DNA of 64,000 bases, from contig NZ_FOHO01000007.1 in assembly GCF_900111675.1 (NCBI RefSeq), forward strand, positions 108,594 to 172,593, in the 5' to 3' direction. The DNA is from Paracoccus homiensis. GTDB lineage: Bacteria > Pseudomonadota > Alphaproteobacteria > Rhodobacterales > Rhodobacteraceae. A program made the translations under genes and the position numbers. Positions 51,280-59,723 of this stretch are shown piece after piece; within the stretch, counting starts at the first letter, position 1, and each line of letters opens with the position of its first letter. The notes beneath the pieces are model-generated. The model was not told where the DNA came from. It worked only from the letters and a program-made list of their open reading frames with translations, and made no database searches.

Positions 51280-51698
51280 GTTCGTGTGTCCTTCAATGAA
51301 AGGGCCGACAGCGCCCCGATCAGCGCGAAGGCGGCGAGCGCCATCAGCGGGATCGGGATGCCGAAGACCAGTTGGTTGTCATCGGTGCAAGAGGGGCCGG
51401 TGGCCGTGCAGGGCTGGATGCGTTCGGGAACAAGACCGACGTACAGCCCCATGTGCCAGAGGGCGATTGCGCCGCCGCCAAGCGCCAATGCGATGCCGTA
51501 GCGCCCCACGCGGCCGTCCCGCCACCAAAGGCCGAGCCCGAGGACAATGGCCAAGGGGAACATGAAGGCGCGCTGGAACCAGCACAGCACACAGGGCGTC
51601 TGCCCCAGCACCTCGCCGATGAAAAGCACGGCAAGCGAGGCGACGAGCGCGATGATCCACGCTAGCCCGAGGGCTGTTTCTCCGGATATGCGGTTCAT
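51276..51698 (-). CDS. dsbB: Disulfide bond formation protein DsbB (140 aa)
   Basis: Four-helix quinone-linked membrane protein reoxidising its DsbA partner. Cys pair in TPCVLCWFQRAFMFPLA and second pair in IQPCTATGPSC. Start at 51698, 5 nt after the SCO1 stop; the longer frame from 51761 is a shadow of SCO1. Smaller than E. coli DsbB (176 aa) but with all four essential cysteines. Confidence 0.93.
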   Translation of the reverse strand: MNRISGETALGLAWIIALVASLAVLFIGEVLGQTPCVLCWFQRAFMFPLAIVLGLGLWWRDGRVGRYGIALALGGGAIALWHMGLYVGLVPERIQPCTATGPSCTDDNQLVFGIPIPLMALAAFALIGALSALSLKDTRT

Positions 51699-51703
51699 TT
51701 CGG

Positions 51704-52306
51704 TCAGATCCTCTCTTCCAGATCGGCGAGAATCTCCTCGGCGGAGGTGCCGTAGGGCCACGAGTCGGCGAAGCCCGCGTCGGGATCGAAGAGGAACAAA
51801 TGCGACGTGTGGCCCATCGTGTAACCATCCGGCGCCGCAGCCTCTTCGACGCGTTCAAAGAAGATCGGAAACGTCTCGGATGTGGCGGCGATCTGTTCCG
51901 GCGTGCCGGTCAGACCGATGATGCCCGCATCGAACAGCGGGACGTATTCGGCGAGTGCGGCGGGCGTGTCCCGTTCGGGGTCGATGGTGATGAAAATCGG
52001 CTGGACCTTGGCGGCATCGTCGCCCAGACTGTCCATCACCGCCGCGACCTCAGATAGGGTCGTCGGGCAGACGTCGGGGCAGTTGGTAAAGCCGAAAAAA
52101 ACAAGCATCCAGCGCCCCGCAAAGTCCTTCTCGGTTCGAACCATACCCTGGTGGTCCGTCAGTTCGAATTCAGCGAAGAAAGGCGGCTCGGCGTCAGTTC
52201 GGGCGCTGTCGGCACGATAGTCGGACCAGAGTAAAAGCCATACGAAGGCAAGCGCTGCCACGCCTGCCAAAACCCAAAGAAACTTCTGTGCCGATGTAAG
52301 AGACAA
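51704..52306 (-). CDS. SCO1/SenC copper protein, copy 1 (200 aa)
   Basis: First gene of the ten-gene leftward operon. N-terminal anchor (FLWVLAGVAALAFVWLLLW), copper site CPDVC, ITIDPERDTPAAL and the His in TMGHTSHLFLF. Promoter 4 of MerR type lies 37-67 bp upstream. Differs enough from copy 2 (49503) to suggest separate roles rather than a recent duplication. Confidence 0.93.
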   Translation of the reverse strand: MSLTSAQKFLWVLAGVAALAFVWLLLWSDYRADSARTDAEPPFFAEFELTDHQGMVRTEKDFAGRWMLVFFGFTNCPDVCPTTLSEVAAVMDSLGDDAAKVQPIFITIDPERDTPAALAEYVPLFDAGIIGLTGTPEQIAATSETFPIFFERVEEAAAPDGYTMGHTSHLFLFDPDAGFADSWPYGTSAEEILADLEERI

Positions 52307-52342
52307 TCCTGTTCGCCTGCCATTGATCCTTGTGTGTCTGCG

Positions 52343-52373
52343 CGTCTACATCCTCTAGCCACTGAAGGTTCAA
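52343..52373 (-). promoter_or_regulatory. MerR-type promoter 4, ten-gene operon
   Basis: On the minus strand TTGAAC, a 19-bp spacer CTTCAGTGGCTAGAGGATG with dyad symmetry, then TAGACG. It lies in the merR-SCO1 intergenic region, where MerR-family operators are usually found, and has the same spacer length as promoters 1-3. The -10 is weak. Confidence 0.7.
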
Positions 52374-52457
52374 GCATGAAGATGGCGCCTTGATGCGACA
52401 TCACGCGCCTGTGAATCCCGCACTTGCCCGCTCACACCGCAAAACCTACAAGGACTG

Positions 52458-52463
52458 TATACT
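52458..52463 (+). promoter_or_regulatory. Candidate -10 of the merR gene
   Basis: TATACT preceded by TG, 17 bp before the merR ATG, with no clear -35 at the right distance. Low confidence. The ribosome-binding site CTGGAGG follows at 52469-52475. Confidence 0.3.
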
Positions 52464-52479
52464 TTTTCTGGAGGCGAGA

Positions 52480-52908
52480 ATGCTCACGATCGGCACTCTG
52501 TCAAAGAAGACCGGCACGAAGGTGCAGACCATCCGGTACTACGAGCAGATCGGGCTCATGCCCGAACCTGGCCGGACCGAGGGCGGACAGAGGCGCTACG
52601 ACGGTTCACAACTCGATCGCCTGTCCTTCATCCGCCACTCGCGGCAACTCGGCTTCTCGCTCGATGCGATCCGCGAGCTGCTCGACCTCAGCGACCATCC
52701 CAATCGGCCCTGTGATGAAGCTGATGCCATCGCGCGTCGCCAGCTCAAACGGGTGGAGCAGCGCATGGCCCGCCTGAAGGCGCTGCGCACGGAACTGAAA
52801 CGCATGGTCCACGAGTGCAGCGGCGGGCGGACAGCGGATTGCCGGGTGCTGGAGGTATTGCGGGACCATTCTGAATGTCTGACCGAGCACGACGAGATTG
52901 GGGCCTGA
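52480..52908 (+). CDS. MerR-family regulator, Zn/Cd/Pb type (142 aa)
   Basis: Metal-sensing activator. Winged HTH MLTIGTLSKKTGTKVQTIRYYEQIGLMP, dimerisation helix, and metal-site cysteines Cys78, Cys113, Cys121 (plus Cys133), the pattern of ZntR/CadR/PbrR rather than CueR. Promoters with 19-bp spacers surround it (40638, 41853, 52343, 53622). It would bind these dyads and activate on Cd, Pb or Zn. The start at 52480 has GGAGG; the upstream frame is not coding. Confidence 0.93.
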   Translation: MLTIGTLSKKTGTKVQTIRYYEQIGLMPEPGRTEGGQRRYDGSQLDRLSFIRHSRQLGFSLDAIRELLDLSDHPNRPCDEADAIARRQLKRVEQRMARLKALRTELKRMVHECSGGRTADCRVLEVLRDHSECLTEHDEIGA

Positions 52909-52990
52909 TTGGACCATGCCGATGTCGCGGCAGGAACTTAGACCAGCCGCAGGAGTTCTTCGATCGTAAACCACGAGCCGAAAACGAGAA

Positions 52991-53593
52991 ATGGCCGCAG
53001 AACAAGATTCAAAAGAGAGACGCACGCTCTGGATCGTTCTGGCGCTCAATATCGGTCTGGCCGTGGCTTTTTTTGCAACCGGTGCGTTCGGCGATTCCAG
53101 CGCCTTGATCGCCAACGGCCTCGACAACCTTTCCGACAGCTTCGTCTACGCTATCAGCCTGTTTGCGCTGTCCCGGTCCGGCAAATGGAAACGCGGAGCG
53201 GCGAACATCTCCGGTGGGCTGCTGATCCTGTTCGCTGCAGGCATCCTCTACGATGCATGGCGCCGCTACATCGGCGGGTCAGATCCGCTCGGGACGATCA
53301 TGATCGCCATGGCCCTGATCGCCGCGGCGATCAACGCGGTCTGCGTCTGGTTGCTCGCCCGACTCCGCGAACCGGACGTCAACATCCGCGCGGCGAACAC
53401 CTTCAGCTGGAACGACTTCGCCGCGAACCTCGGGATCGTCGTGGCTGGCGGTCTCGTCGCCTGGCTGGGAACGAACTGGCCGGACCTGGTCGTGGGTGTG
53501 GTCGTGGCCGGGATCGCGGCGTGGGGCGGTATCGACATCCTGCGCGATGCACACGGCGAACACCACAAAGCCGTTCATGCCGACGACCGGTAG
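52991..53593 (+). CDS. CDF-like cation transporter with altered metal site (200 aa)
   Basis: Six predicted membrane segments with the CDF pattern: SALIANGLDNLSDSFVYAIS corresponds to the usual ADALHNFSD of helix 2, with Asp in the His position, and FSWNDFAANLGIVVAGG to the helix 5 HxxxD region. The C-terminal cytoplasmic domain is missing (200 aa against about 300). Downstream of merR by 82 bp and on the same strand. It may carry a different cation or be regulatory. Confidence 0.8.
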   Translation: MAAEQDSKERRTLWIVLALNIGLAVAFFATGAFGDSSALIANGLDNLSDSFVYAISLFALSRSGKWKRGAANISGGLLILFAAGILYDAWRRYIGGSDPLGTIMIAMALIAAAINAVCVWLLARLREPDVNIRAANTFSWNDFAANLGIVVAGGLVAWLGTNWPDLVVGVVVAGIAAWGGIDILRDAHGEHHKAVHADDR

Positions 53594-53621
53594 CGATTGA
53601 TCGCCTTCTGAGAAAAAGGAC

Positions 53622-53652
53622 TTGAAGCTACAGTCGCTGGAGCATTTATGTA
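53622..53652 (+). promoter_or_regulatory. MerR-type promoter 3, transglutaminase-CDF operon
   Basis: TTGAAG (53622-53627), 19-bp spacer CTACAGTCGCTGGAGCATT, -10 TATGTA (53647-53652). The -35 and its flank are identical to promoters 1 and 2. It lies 30 bp before the TTG start at 53682 and rules out earlier start codons for that gene. Confidence 0.8.
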
Positions 53653-53681
53653 GATCCTCGCCAGACTCGAGGAGATGCATC

Positions 53682-54452
53682 TTGCCCGCCGTTGACCCCT
53701 TGCTGACAGCCACGCGGCTGCTGTATTTCGAAGCCGCTCCTATTGCGGATCTGGTCGCGGGCCGCGGCTGGCAGGCTTTTGGCGAGCATGACCGGATCGG
53801 TGCCGCCTATGATTTCGTCCGAAACGAGATCGCTTTCGGCTACAATCGTGCCGACGACATCCCGGCCTCAGAAGTGCTGTCGGACGGCTACGGCCAGTGC
53901 AACACCAAGGGCACGCTGCTCATGGCGTTGCTACGTTGCCTTGGCATTCGGTGTCGCCTGCATGGCTTCACCATCCACAAGGCGCTCCAGCGCGGTGTCG
54001 TGCCCGAGTGGGTTTATCCGCTGGCCCCCGCGGAAATCCTCCACTCCTGGGTAGAGGTCGAGACCGAGAATGGATGGATCAATCTCGAAGGGTTCATCCT
54101 GGACCCGCCCTTTCTGAAATCGCTGCAACGGGCGTTCATCGAGATGGAAAGCCTTTGCGGCTACGGGGCCAGCACCGACTGCTTGAGCGGCCCACCGGTC
54201 GAGTGGACCGGCGACGACACATATATCCAGAAGACCGGCATCGCCCGCGATCTCGCAACATACGCTATACCAGACGAGTTCTACCGGGGGCATCGCCAGG
54301 ACTTCGGCGCCTTGCGCGACTGGCTCTATCGCCACGTCATCCGCCACTGGATGAACAGACGCGTGCGCGCAATTAGGCGGGGCAAGGTGCCGCAAATCCC
54401 CGGCCTCGCTCGCCCGAACCATCTTCATGAGGAGACGCACCGTGCCGCATGA
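53682..54452 (+). CDS. Transglutaminase-like protein (256 aa)
   Basis: Papain-like fold with the transglutaminase core triad: Cys in DGYGQCNTKGTLLMALLR, His in ILHSWVEVE, and Asp/Glu in WINLEGFILDP. No signal peptide. TTG 53682 is chosen since GGAG stands 7 nt before it and the promoter lies at 53622-53652. A MerR-type promoter and a CDF exporter behind it (overlapping genes) place it in the metal response. The actual substrate is unknown: a protease, amidase or crosslinker are possible. Confidence 0.82.
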   Translation: MPAVDPLLTATRLLYFEAAPIADLVAGRGWQAFGEHDRIGAAYDFVRNEIAFGYNRADDIPASEVLSDGYGQCNTKGTLLMALLRCLGIRCRLHGFTIHKALQRGVVPEWVYPLAPAEILHSWVEVETENGWINLEGFILDPPFLKSLQRAFIEMESLCGYGASTDCLSGPPVEWTGDDTYIQKTGIARDLATYAIPDEFYRGHRQDFGALRDWLYRHVIRHWMNRRVRAIRRGKVPQIPGLARPNHLHEETHRAA

Positions 54453-55371
54453 TCACGGCCATGCCCACATCGATCCCGCATCCGGTGACCGGCGCGTGTC
54501 CATCGCGATCTGGGCGAACGCCCTTCTGACCGTCGCACAGATCGCGGGCGGCGTCGTTTCGGGCAGTCTCGCGCTGATCGCGGATGCGCTGCACAACTTC
54601 TCGGACATGGCGTCGCTGGTGATCGCTTTCGCGGCGCGCAAGATCGCGCGGCGGCCCGCCGACGAACGCATGACCTTCGGATACGGCCGGATCGAGATTG
54701 TCGCTGCACTGATCAACTACACGACACTCATCCTCGTCGGCGTTTACCTGATCTACGAGGGCGGTATGCGCATGATCGATCCGCCCGAGGTTCAGGGTTG
54801 GACCGTCGTGATCCTCGGCGGCGTGGCGCTCGTGGTCGACGCTCTGACTGCGGCGCTCACCTGGTCCATGCAGAAGGGCAGCGTGAACATCCGCGCGCTC
54901 TTCCTGCACAACCTCTCGGATGCGCTCGCCTCGGTCGCCGTGATCGTCGGCGGCACGCTGATCATTCTCTACGACCTGCGCTGGGTCGATCCCGCAATCA
55001 CCATCGGTATCGCGCTGTATATACTGTATCTCGCACTGACCGAGATCGGCGGCCCGATCCGGACACTGATGCTGGGCAGCCCGCCGGATATCGACAACTC
55101 GGCCGTGATTGCCGCGATGCGGGACGTGGACGGCGTTACGGATGTCCACCACGTGCATCTATGGCAGATGCAGGAACACGAGGCGGCGCTCGACTGCCAC
55201 GTGGTCGTCGCCGAAGATGGATGGACAAGAATTGAGGCCATCAAGGGCGAGATCAAAGCACGACTGAGCGAGCGCTTCGGCATCGCTCATTCCAGCCTCG
55301 AATTCGAGAATGAAAGGAACGCCCACACCAACGCCAACCTCTACGGTCACGGTAGTAATGGCCATGAATGA
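54442..55371 (+). CDS. czcD: CDF metal exporter, CzcD/ZitB-like (309 aa)
   Basis: Cation diffusion facilitator: His-rich N-terminus (PHDHGHAHIDP), six membrane helices with ADALHNFSDM (helix 2) and LHNLSDALASV (helix 5) carrying the HxxxD Zn site, and a C-terminal cytoplasmic metallochaperone-like domain (DVHHVHLWQM, EAALDCHVVV). It exports Zn or Cd from cytosol to periplasm in exchange for protons. GTG 54442 is preferred since GAGGAGA precedes it; ATG 54427 in frame is possible. It overlaps the transglutaminase gene. Confidence 0.93.
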   Translation: MPHDHGHAHIDPASGDRRVSIAIWANALLTVAQIAGGVVSGSLALIADALHNFSDMASLVIAFAARKIARRPADERMTFGYGRIEIVAALINYTTLILVGVYLIYEGGMRMIDPPEVQGWTVVILGGVALVVDALTAALTWSMQKGSVNIRALFLHNLSDALASVAVIVGGTLIILYDLRWVDPAITIGIALYILYLALTEIGGPIRTLMLGSPPDIDNSAVIAAMRDVDGVTDVHHVHLWQMQEHEAALDCHVVVAEDGWTRIEAIKGEIKARLSERFGIAHSSLEFENERNAHTNANLYGHGSNGHE

Positions 55372-56132
55372 TCAGGAGCACGAATTGACGGAAGAACGAT
55401 ATTATCTCGCACCTTCATACACTTAAGCGCAGGGCAGGCAGTGTCAGCTTGGTGGAGAAGGTTGGATATCAGGCCCATCCCCTCCGCCACCTTACCCAAA
55501 TGCAACTTTCTCCAAGCTCCTCCGGGGCTGAATTTTCTCGTTATATTCAAAAGTTATGCAGTTCGGGCTGACCACCGGTCATAGCTGAAAAAGCCTCGCC
55601 TCGCTCTCTGTAAGCCGCGTTTCTCTGAAGCTCATGACTTCGAAGAAATAGTGTTCAGCTTCTAGGGGTATGAATTCATATGAATTTTTGAACTCTTCCA
55701 GTCGCGTTCGATCTCAGGGTGTCCTGCTTCTGATGGAACTCCGGTCGAACCGCATGGCGCAAGCTGAATGCAGATCTCGAAGCGTTTGCTGGATTGTCCG
55801 AGAGCCACGCGCAGGTTCTCGACTTCGCTAGTTGCCGACTTTAAGCCGCACGAGAGCGGTGCGAGGCTGGTGCTCGCGCGAACGACGTCGGGCTGTTCCG
55901 CATGGGGCCAGTGGAAGCCGTTTGCGCTGTCGATGAAATTCTGGCCCTTCTAAAGCTGCCAGCGGTTTCACAGGCATTTGCGGCAAACCAGTATATGAAA
56001 GCCGATGCGGGTTCAGTGGTTCAAAACCTAGTTTATCTATGCCAGCTGCGTTCTGCTGCGGATGCACCCGTGCGCTTGTTTCGGTCGGGTGCTTCACTAA
56101 GCTGCGGGCATGCGCAGGGAGAGGGATTTGAG
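55372..56132. other. 760-bp region without a supported gene
   Basis: AT-richer stretch after the metal island. A large imperfect inverted repeat lies at about 55448-55519 (GCTTGG(TG)GAGAA...TTCTCCAAGC). Short frames here lack ribosome-binding sites and known motifs. It may be the scar of the island's right end. Confidence 0.4.
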
Positions 56133-57020
56133 ATGCGGATTTTCTTCACGGGTGGTTCCGGCAAGGCCGGGCGTCATGTTATCCCTTACCTGATCGAGCG
56201 GGGCCATAGGGTGGTCAATGCCGATCGCGTGCCGCTGGACCTACCGGGGGTGGACAATCTGCGCGTCGAGCTGACCGAAAGCGGGCAGGTGTTCAATGCG
56301 CTGAGCGCGCTGGCCGGCCTGGACGAACTGGATCTGCCCGCCGTGCCGCGCTACGACGCGATCGTGCATTTCGCGGCCCTGCCGCGCATCCTGATCGAAC
56401 CTGACTGCAAGACCTATCGCGTCAATGTCATGTCGACCTACAACGTGCTCGAGGCGGCTGCGAAGCTGGGCATTCCCAAGGTGATCTTCGCATCCTCCGA
56501 GACGACCTACGGTATCTGCTTCGCGCAGGGCGAGACGCGCCCGGCCTATCTGCCAGTGGACGAGGAGCACCCGACCGTGCCGCAGGACAGCTATGCGATG
56601 TCCAAGGTCGCCAACGAGGTCACCGCGCGAAGTTTCCAGGCCCGTACAGGTGCGGATATCTACGGGCTGCGGATCAACAACGTCATCGAGCCGCACGAAT
56701 ACGCTCGGGACTTCCCGGCCTATCTCGACGATCCGTCACTGCGGCGTCGCAACATTTTCGCCTATATCGATGCTCGCGATCTGGGCCAGATGGTCGAGCG
56801 TTGCCTTCGAACGGACGGGCTTGGCTATCAGGTGTTCAACGTCGCCAATCCGGACCTGTCAGTCGGCATCAGCAACGCCGAGGTGCGAAAGCGCTTCTAT
56901 CCGGATGTGCCCGTAAAGCGAGAGATGGGCGAGACCGAGACCTTCTATGCCATCGACAAGGCGCGCGAACTGCTGGGTTTCGCCCCGGAGCACAGTTGGC
57001 GAAACGAGCTGCGAGGCTAG
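56133..57020 (+). CDS. NAD-dependent epimerase/dehydratase, SDR (295 aa)
   Basis: Extended short-chain dehydrogenase. Rossmann motif FTGGSGKAGRHV at residues 4-15 (TGxxGxxG), active-site SSETTYG and YAMSK (Tyr and Lys), and a substrate-binding C-terminal part (AYIDARDLGQMVERCL, FNVANPDLSVG). Probably acts on a nucleotide sugar or related metabolite. The start 56133 has GAGGGA upstream; 77 codons before it are open but contain no credible sequence. Stands alone between two non-coding regions. Confidence 0.9.
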   Translation: MRIFFTGGSGKAGRHVIPYLIERGHRVVNADRVPLDLPGVDNLRVELTESGQVFNALSALAGLDELDLPAVPRYDAIVHFAALPRILIEPDCKTYRVNVMSTYNVLEAAAKLGIPKVIFASSETTYGICFAQGETRPAYLPVDEEHPTVPQDSYAMSKVANEVTARSFQARTGADIYGLRINNVIEPHEYARDFPAYLDDPSLRRRNIFAYIDARDLGQMVERCLRTDGLGYQVFNVANPDLSVGISNAEVRKRFYPDVPVKREMGETETFYAIDKARELLGFAPEHSWRNELRG

Positions 57021-57417
57021 TCGGAAGGCTTCCGATGCGCAACAGGCCGGAAATGACTACGTCAGAGCTGGCAAGGCGATAGTTTGCGGGACCGTCGCCG
57101 ATATTTAGGTTGGAGCGCGGTCGTTCGCCACGGTCGCGAAGGCGTTCCGGCCGGATTGCAGAAAGGGTCATCCAGACAAGAAGCAAGCGTGGGGCCCGCT
57201 CGATCGACACCAGGGGCGGAGTGCTGCCGTTCGCTACGTTTACCAAAAGACATGCTTCTCGGCGCGGAAGCAGACTTTTGTTGTTGATCGGTTGGAGTTT
57301 CCTGAACATCTTAGGGAGGTGTTCAAATCTTAGCCTCAACGAAGAAAGCTTTTTGCTTGTTAAGTTGTAGGGACTTCGAATGTACGGGATGTGCTGAAGC
57401 TACTGTTTGAGGTGATT
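57021..57417. other. 397-bp region without a supported gene
   Basis: Begins with a tight inverted repeat TCGGAAG-G-CTTCCGA (57022-57036), possibly ending the epimerase transcript. GC then falls toward the next gene. No family match seen in any short frame. Confidence 0.4.
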
Positions 57418-58581
57418 GTGGTTGCTCGAAGATTTTTCGTTTTCTTGGTCGTCCTTTTAGCCGCCTCGGTTAAACAGATCTCGGCTGAACCTATGACGTT
57501 TAGAGAAGCGACCGTTGGCGGGGTGTGCGCCGGGTGCACTTGGTTTGCGGCGGAGGGTGACATCACAAGTGATACGCCAGCGGCTTTCCGAGACGCATTC
57601 GGCGAGCCGTCCGGTGGCGAAGGCGGACCTACTATTATCATCAATTCAAATGGGGGCGATGATCTTGCCGCTGCCTTGGAATTAGGGCAGCTTTTTCGCG
57701 CCCACTCGGTTCGCGTAAGTATTGGAGATACCGTCTCTGACCCGCAAAACGGCAGCCACGTGTCTATGATAGAACCCGGGAAATGCTTGTCGGCTTGTGC
57801 TTACGCCTTTTTAGGTGGGCGGACTCGCGAAATCGGCGGCTCGCGGGAACTTGGTTTTCATCAATTTTACGACCAAGACATACTTGCGAATGCGGACCGA
57901 CCCGCTTTTAGCGGCGTGCAAAGATTGCGAGACCAATACGTTGTGGGCGAACTCATCTCATATCTTATCGAGATGGACATATCAACCGAGGTCTTCTCAT
58001 TCGCTGCCACGGCGTCTCCCGGCGAGTTCGCCTACATGACGGAAGCACAGGCGGCGGAGCTACGGGTTGTGGACGATCCGGGGGCGATGAGACCTTGGGA
58101 CATCCTTCCGCTGGCTTCCGGACTAATGATCGAGTCCCGCTCTGTGGACGAACAGAAAGCAGTTCGTTTCTTTTGCCTGTCGCGTGAGAGAGGCCGGGTG
58201 CACGTTCAGATCATGAATGCGTCCGACGATAGATCTCAACGATTGACGAACGAGTATGCACAAGGAACACCTGACGAGTTTTTCTTTCCCAGACTGGGCA
58301 CCTTCGAAAGTGAATTGAGGTATCCGGAAGCGAAGGCACGACCGTTGCAACTTTCGTTCAATCGAGTCCTGTCCGAGCCCGAAAGCGGGTTCCACGTTAA
58401 CTTTGACTTCACGATGTCTGAGATCGAATTCAGGGCGGTTCCCGAAGCGAACCATCTCTATTTCTGGCCGGGTCACGCGTATGTTCTAGACGTCAACTTC
58501 TGGGGACAGTTCGTTGCATCTAAACTTCCTGCCGGAATGGACCCTAATCTTAATGAAATTGTGTTGGGTAATTGCGTATGA
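57418..58581 (+). CDS. Secreted ClpP-like protein, probably active (387 aa)
   Basis: Signal peptide MVARRFFVFLVVLLAASVKQ; the GTG at 57418 has GAGG 5 nt upstream (an in-frame GTG at 57391 is weaker). The mature part has a CAGCTWFAAEGDITSDTP motif, IINSNGGDDLAAALELGQLF (the Gly-rich oxyanion region of ClpP/crotonase-like folds), GKCLSACAYAFLGG with a likely nucleophile Ser, and LGFHQFYDQ with a likely catalytic His. It resembles the poorly known COG3904-type periplasmic proteins. The C-terminal 150 residues are unassigned. Its stop overlaps the start of its paralogue by 4 nt, so the two are coupled. Confidence 0.78.
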   Translation: MVARRFFVFLVVLLAASVKQISAEPMTFREATVGGVCAGCTWFAAEGDITSDTPAAFRDAFGEPSGGEGGPTIIINSNGGDDLAAALELGQLFRAHSVRVSIGDTVSDPQNGSHVSMIEPGKCLSACAYAFLGGRTREIGGSRELGFHQFYDQDILANADRPAFSGVQRLRDQYVVGELISYLIEMDISTEVFSFAATASPGEFAYMTEAQAAELRVVDDPGAMRPWDILPLASGLMIESRSVDEQKAVRFFCLSRERGRVHVQIMNASDDRSQRLTNEYAQGTPDEFFFPRLGTFESELRYPEAKARPLQLSFNRVLSEPESGFHVNFDFTMSEIEFRAVPEANHLYFWPGHAYVLDVNFWGQFVASKLPAGMDPNLNEIVLGNCV

Positions 58582-59714
58582 ACTTGCGTTTTTCTCTTGC
58601 TGCATTTCTTTGGTTCTTGCCGGGCGCAATCGTTCACGCGGAGGGCATGGACTTCAAAATCGTAAGCAACGGGGGGAACTGTTACCACGGTTGCGTTTGG
58701 ATCCTAGCAGAAGGCGAGATTACTGACGAAACACCTGCGCGATTTTCTAAGTTTGTCGAGCAGGGTGGGACAGGACCAATCATGTTGAACTCGACCGGGG
58801 GGAACATCTCCTCAGCAATGGAACTGGCTCGATTGATCCGCGCGGCTGGGATGGAAACGATGATTGGCAGGTCGGCTCCCTACTACGATAATTGGTATGA
58901 GCCGAAGGAGGGCGGGGCTTGCATGGAGGCCTGCGCGATTGCGTTTCTTGGTGGAACACACAGACTGGCAGGCTTAAAAACCTTCAACTACGAGTTTTCC
59001 GGTCGGCTTTCATTCGATCGCCTCAACGGGACTGAGATCCTCAAAAGTATTGGTGAAACTAATCTGACAGGTGAAGACCTTCTGCAAGAGCAGGTTGAAA
59101 TTGGACTATTCGTCAGCTTTCTCTTGGAAATGGACGTAAGCTCCGAGGTCTATGCCAAGATGGCGTCACTCGCTCCGGGAGCTAAATTCGAGCCGTCTGA
59201 ACAAGAGGCCCGTGATCTGCGTATCGCGACGACGGTCGACCCCGAACATTCTTGGCGTCTCGACCAGTTGGCTTCCGGTCTGGTAGCACGAACAGGCGAG
59301 CGTGGAGAGATCGATGGCCTATGGGCATTCTGCTACAACGAGAGCTTCCTCCTCGCGCGTTCGTTTTCGAATGCGACCGAAGCAGGAGAACCGTGCTCTG
59401 ACGATTTCTGCTACTCGGATGATGACATTGCTGCGGTGTTCAATGGCGCGAAACTAAACGTTGGGGAGATGTCCTATCCGATAGGTCATGCGCAAACCTT
59501 GCGCGATGTTTCTGTGGGCACCAAAGTGTTGGTCAGCGCAGTTGTCCCGCGTCAAGCATTGGAAAGCTTGCCTGCGGCAAAACTGGTGACAATATCTCCG
59601 GCGGCTGACAGCCGCGCAATGCTTGCAAAAGCTACTATTCTTGACTGGAAGTGGGGGTCGGAGTTCGATCCCAGGATTATCGACTTGGCCCTGAAGAATT
59701 GCATCAGCGATTGA
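58578..59714 (+). CDS. Secreted ClpP-like paralogue lacking the likely catalytic residues (378 aa)
   Basis: Signal peptide MNLRFSLAAFLWFLPGAIVHA. Parallel motifs to the preceding protein: CYHGCVWILAEGEITDETP, MLNSTGGNISSAMELARLI, then ACMEACAIAFLGG, where the Ser of the partner is Glu, and TFNYEFSGR, where its His is Asn/Tyr. It thus looks like a pseudoprotease paired with an active partner. The C-terminal half is unlike known domains and has further cysteines (CSDDFCYSDD). ATG 58578 is in a 4-nt overlap with the first gene. Confidence 0.75.
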   Translation: MNLRFSLAAFLWFLPGAIVHAEGMDFKIVSNGGNCYHGCVWILAEGEITDETPARFSKFVEQGGTGPIMLNSTGGNISSAMELARLIRAAGMETMIGRSAPYYDNWYEPKEGGACMEACAIAFLGGTHRLAGLKTFNYEFSGRLSFDRLNGTEILKSIGETNLTGEDLLQEQVEIGLFVSFLLEMDVSSEVYAKMASLAPGAKFEPSEQEARDLRIATTVDPEHSWRLDQLASGLVARTGERGEIDGLWAFCYNESFLLARSFSNATEAGEPCSDDFCYSDDDIAAVFNGAKLNVGEMSYPIGHAQTLRDVSVGTKVLVSAVVPRQALESLPAAKLVTISPAADSRAMLAKATILDWKWGSEFDPRIIDLALKNCISD

Positions 59715-59723
59715 TGTCGTTTT

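Noticed and set aside
55902..56132. 77-codon N-terminal extension of the epimerase
   Set aside because: SDR enzymes start with the Rossmann strand, which begins right at MRIFFTGG (56133) preceded by a ribosome-binding site.
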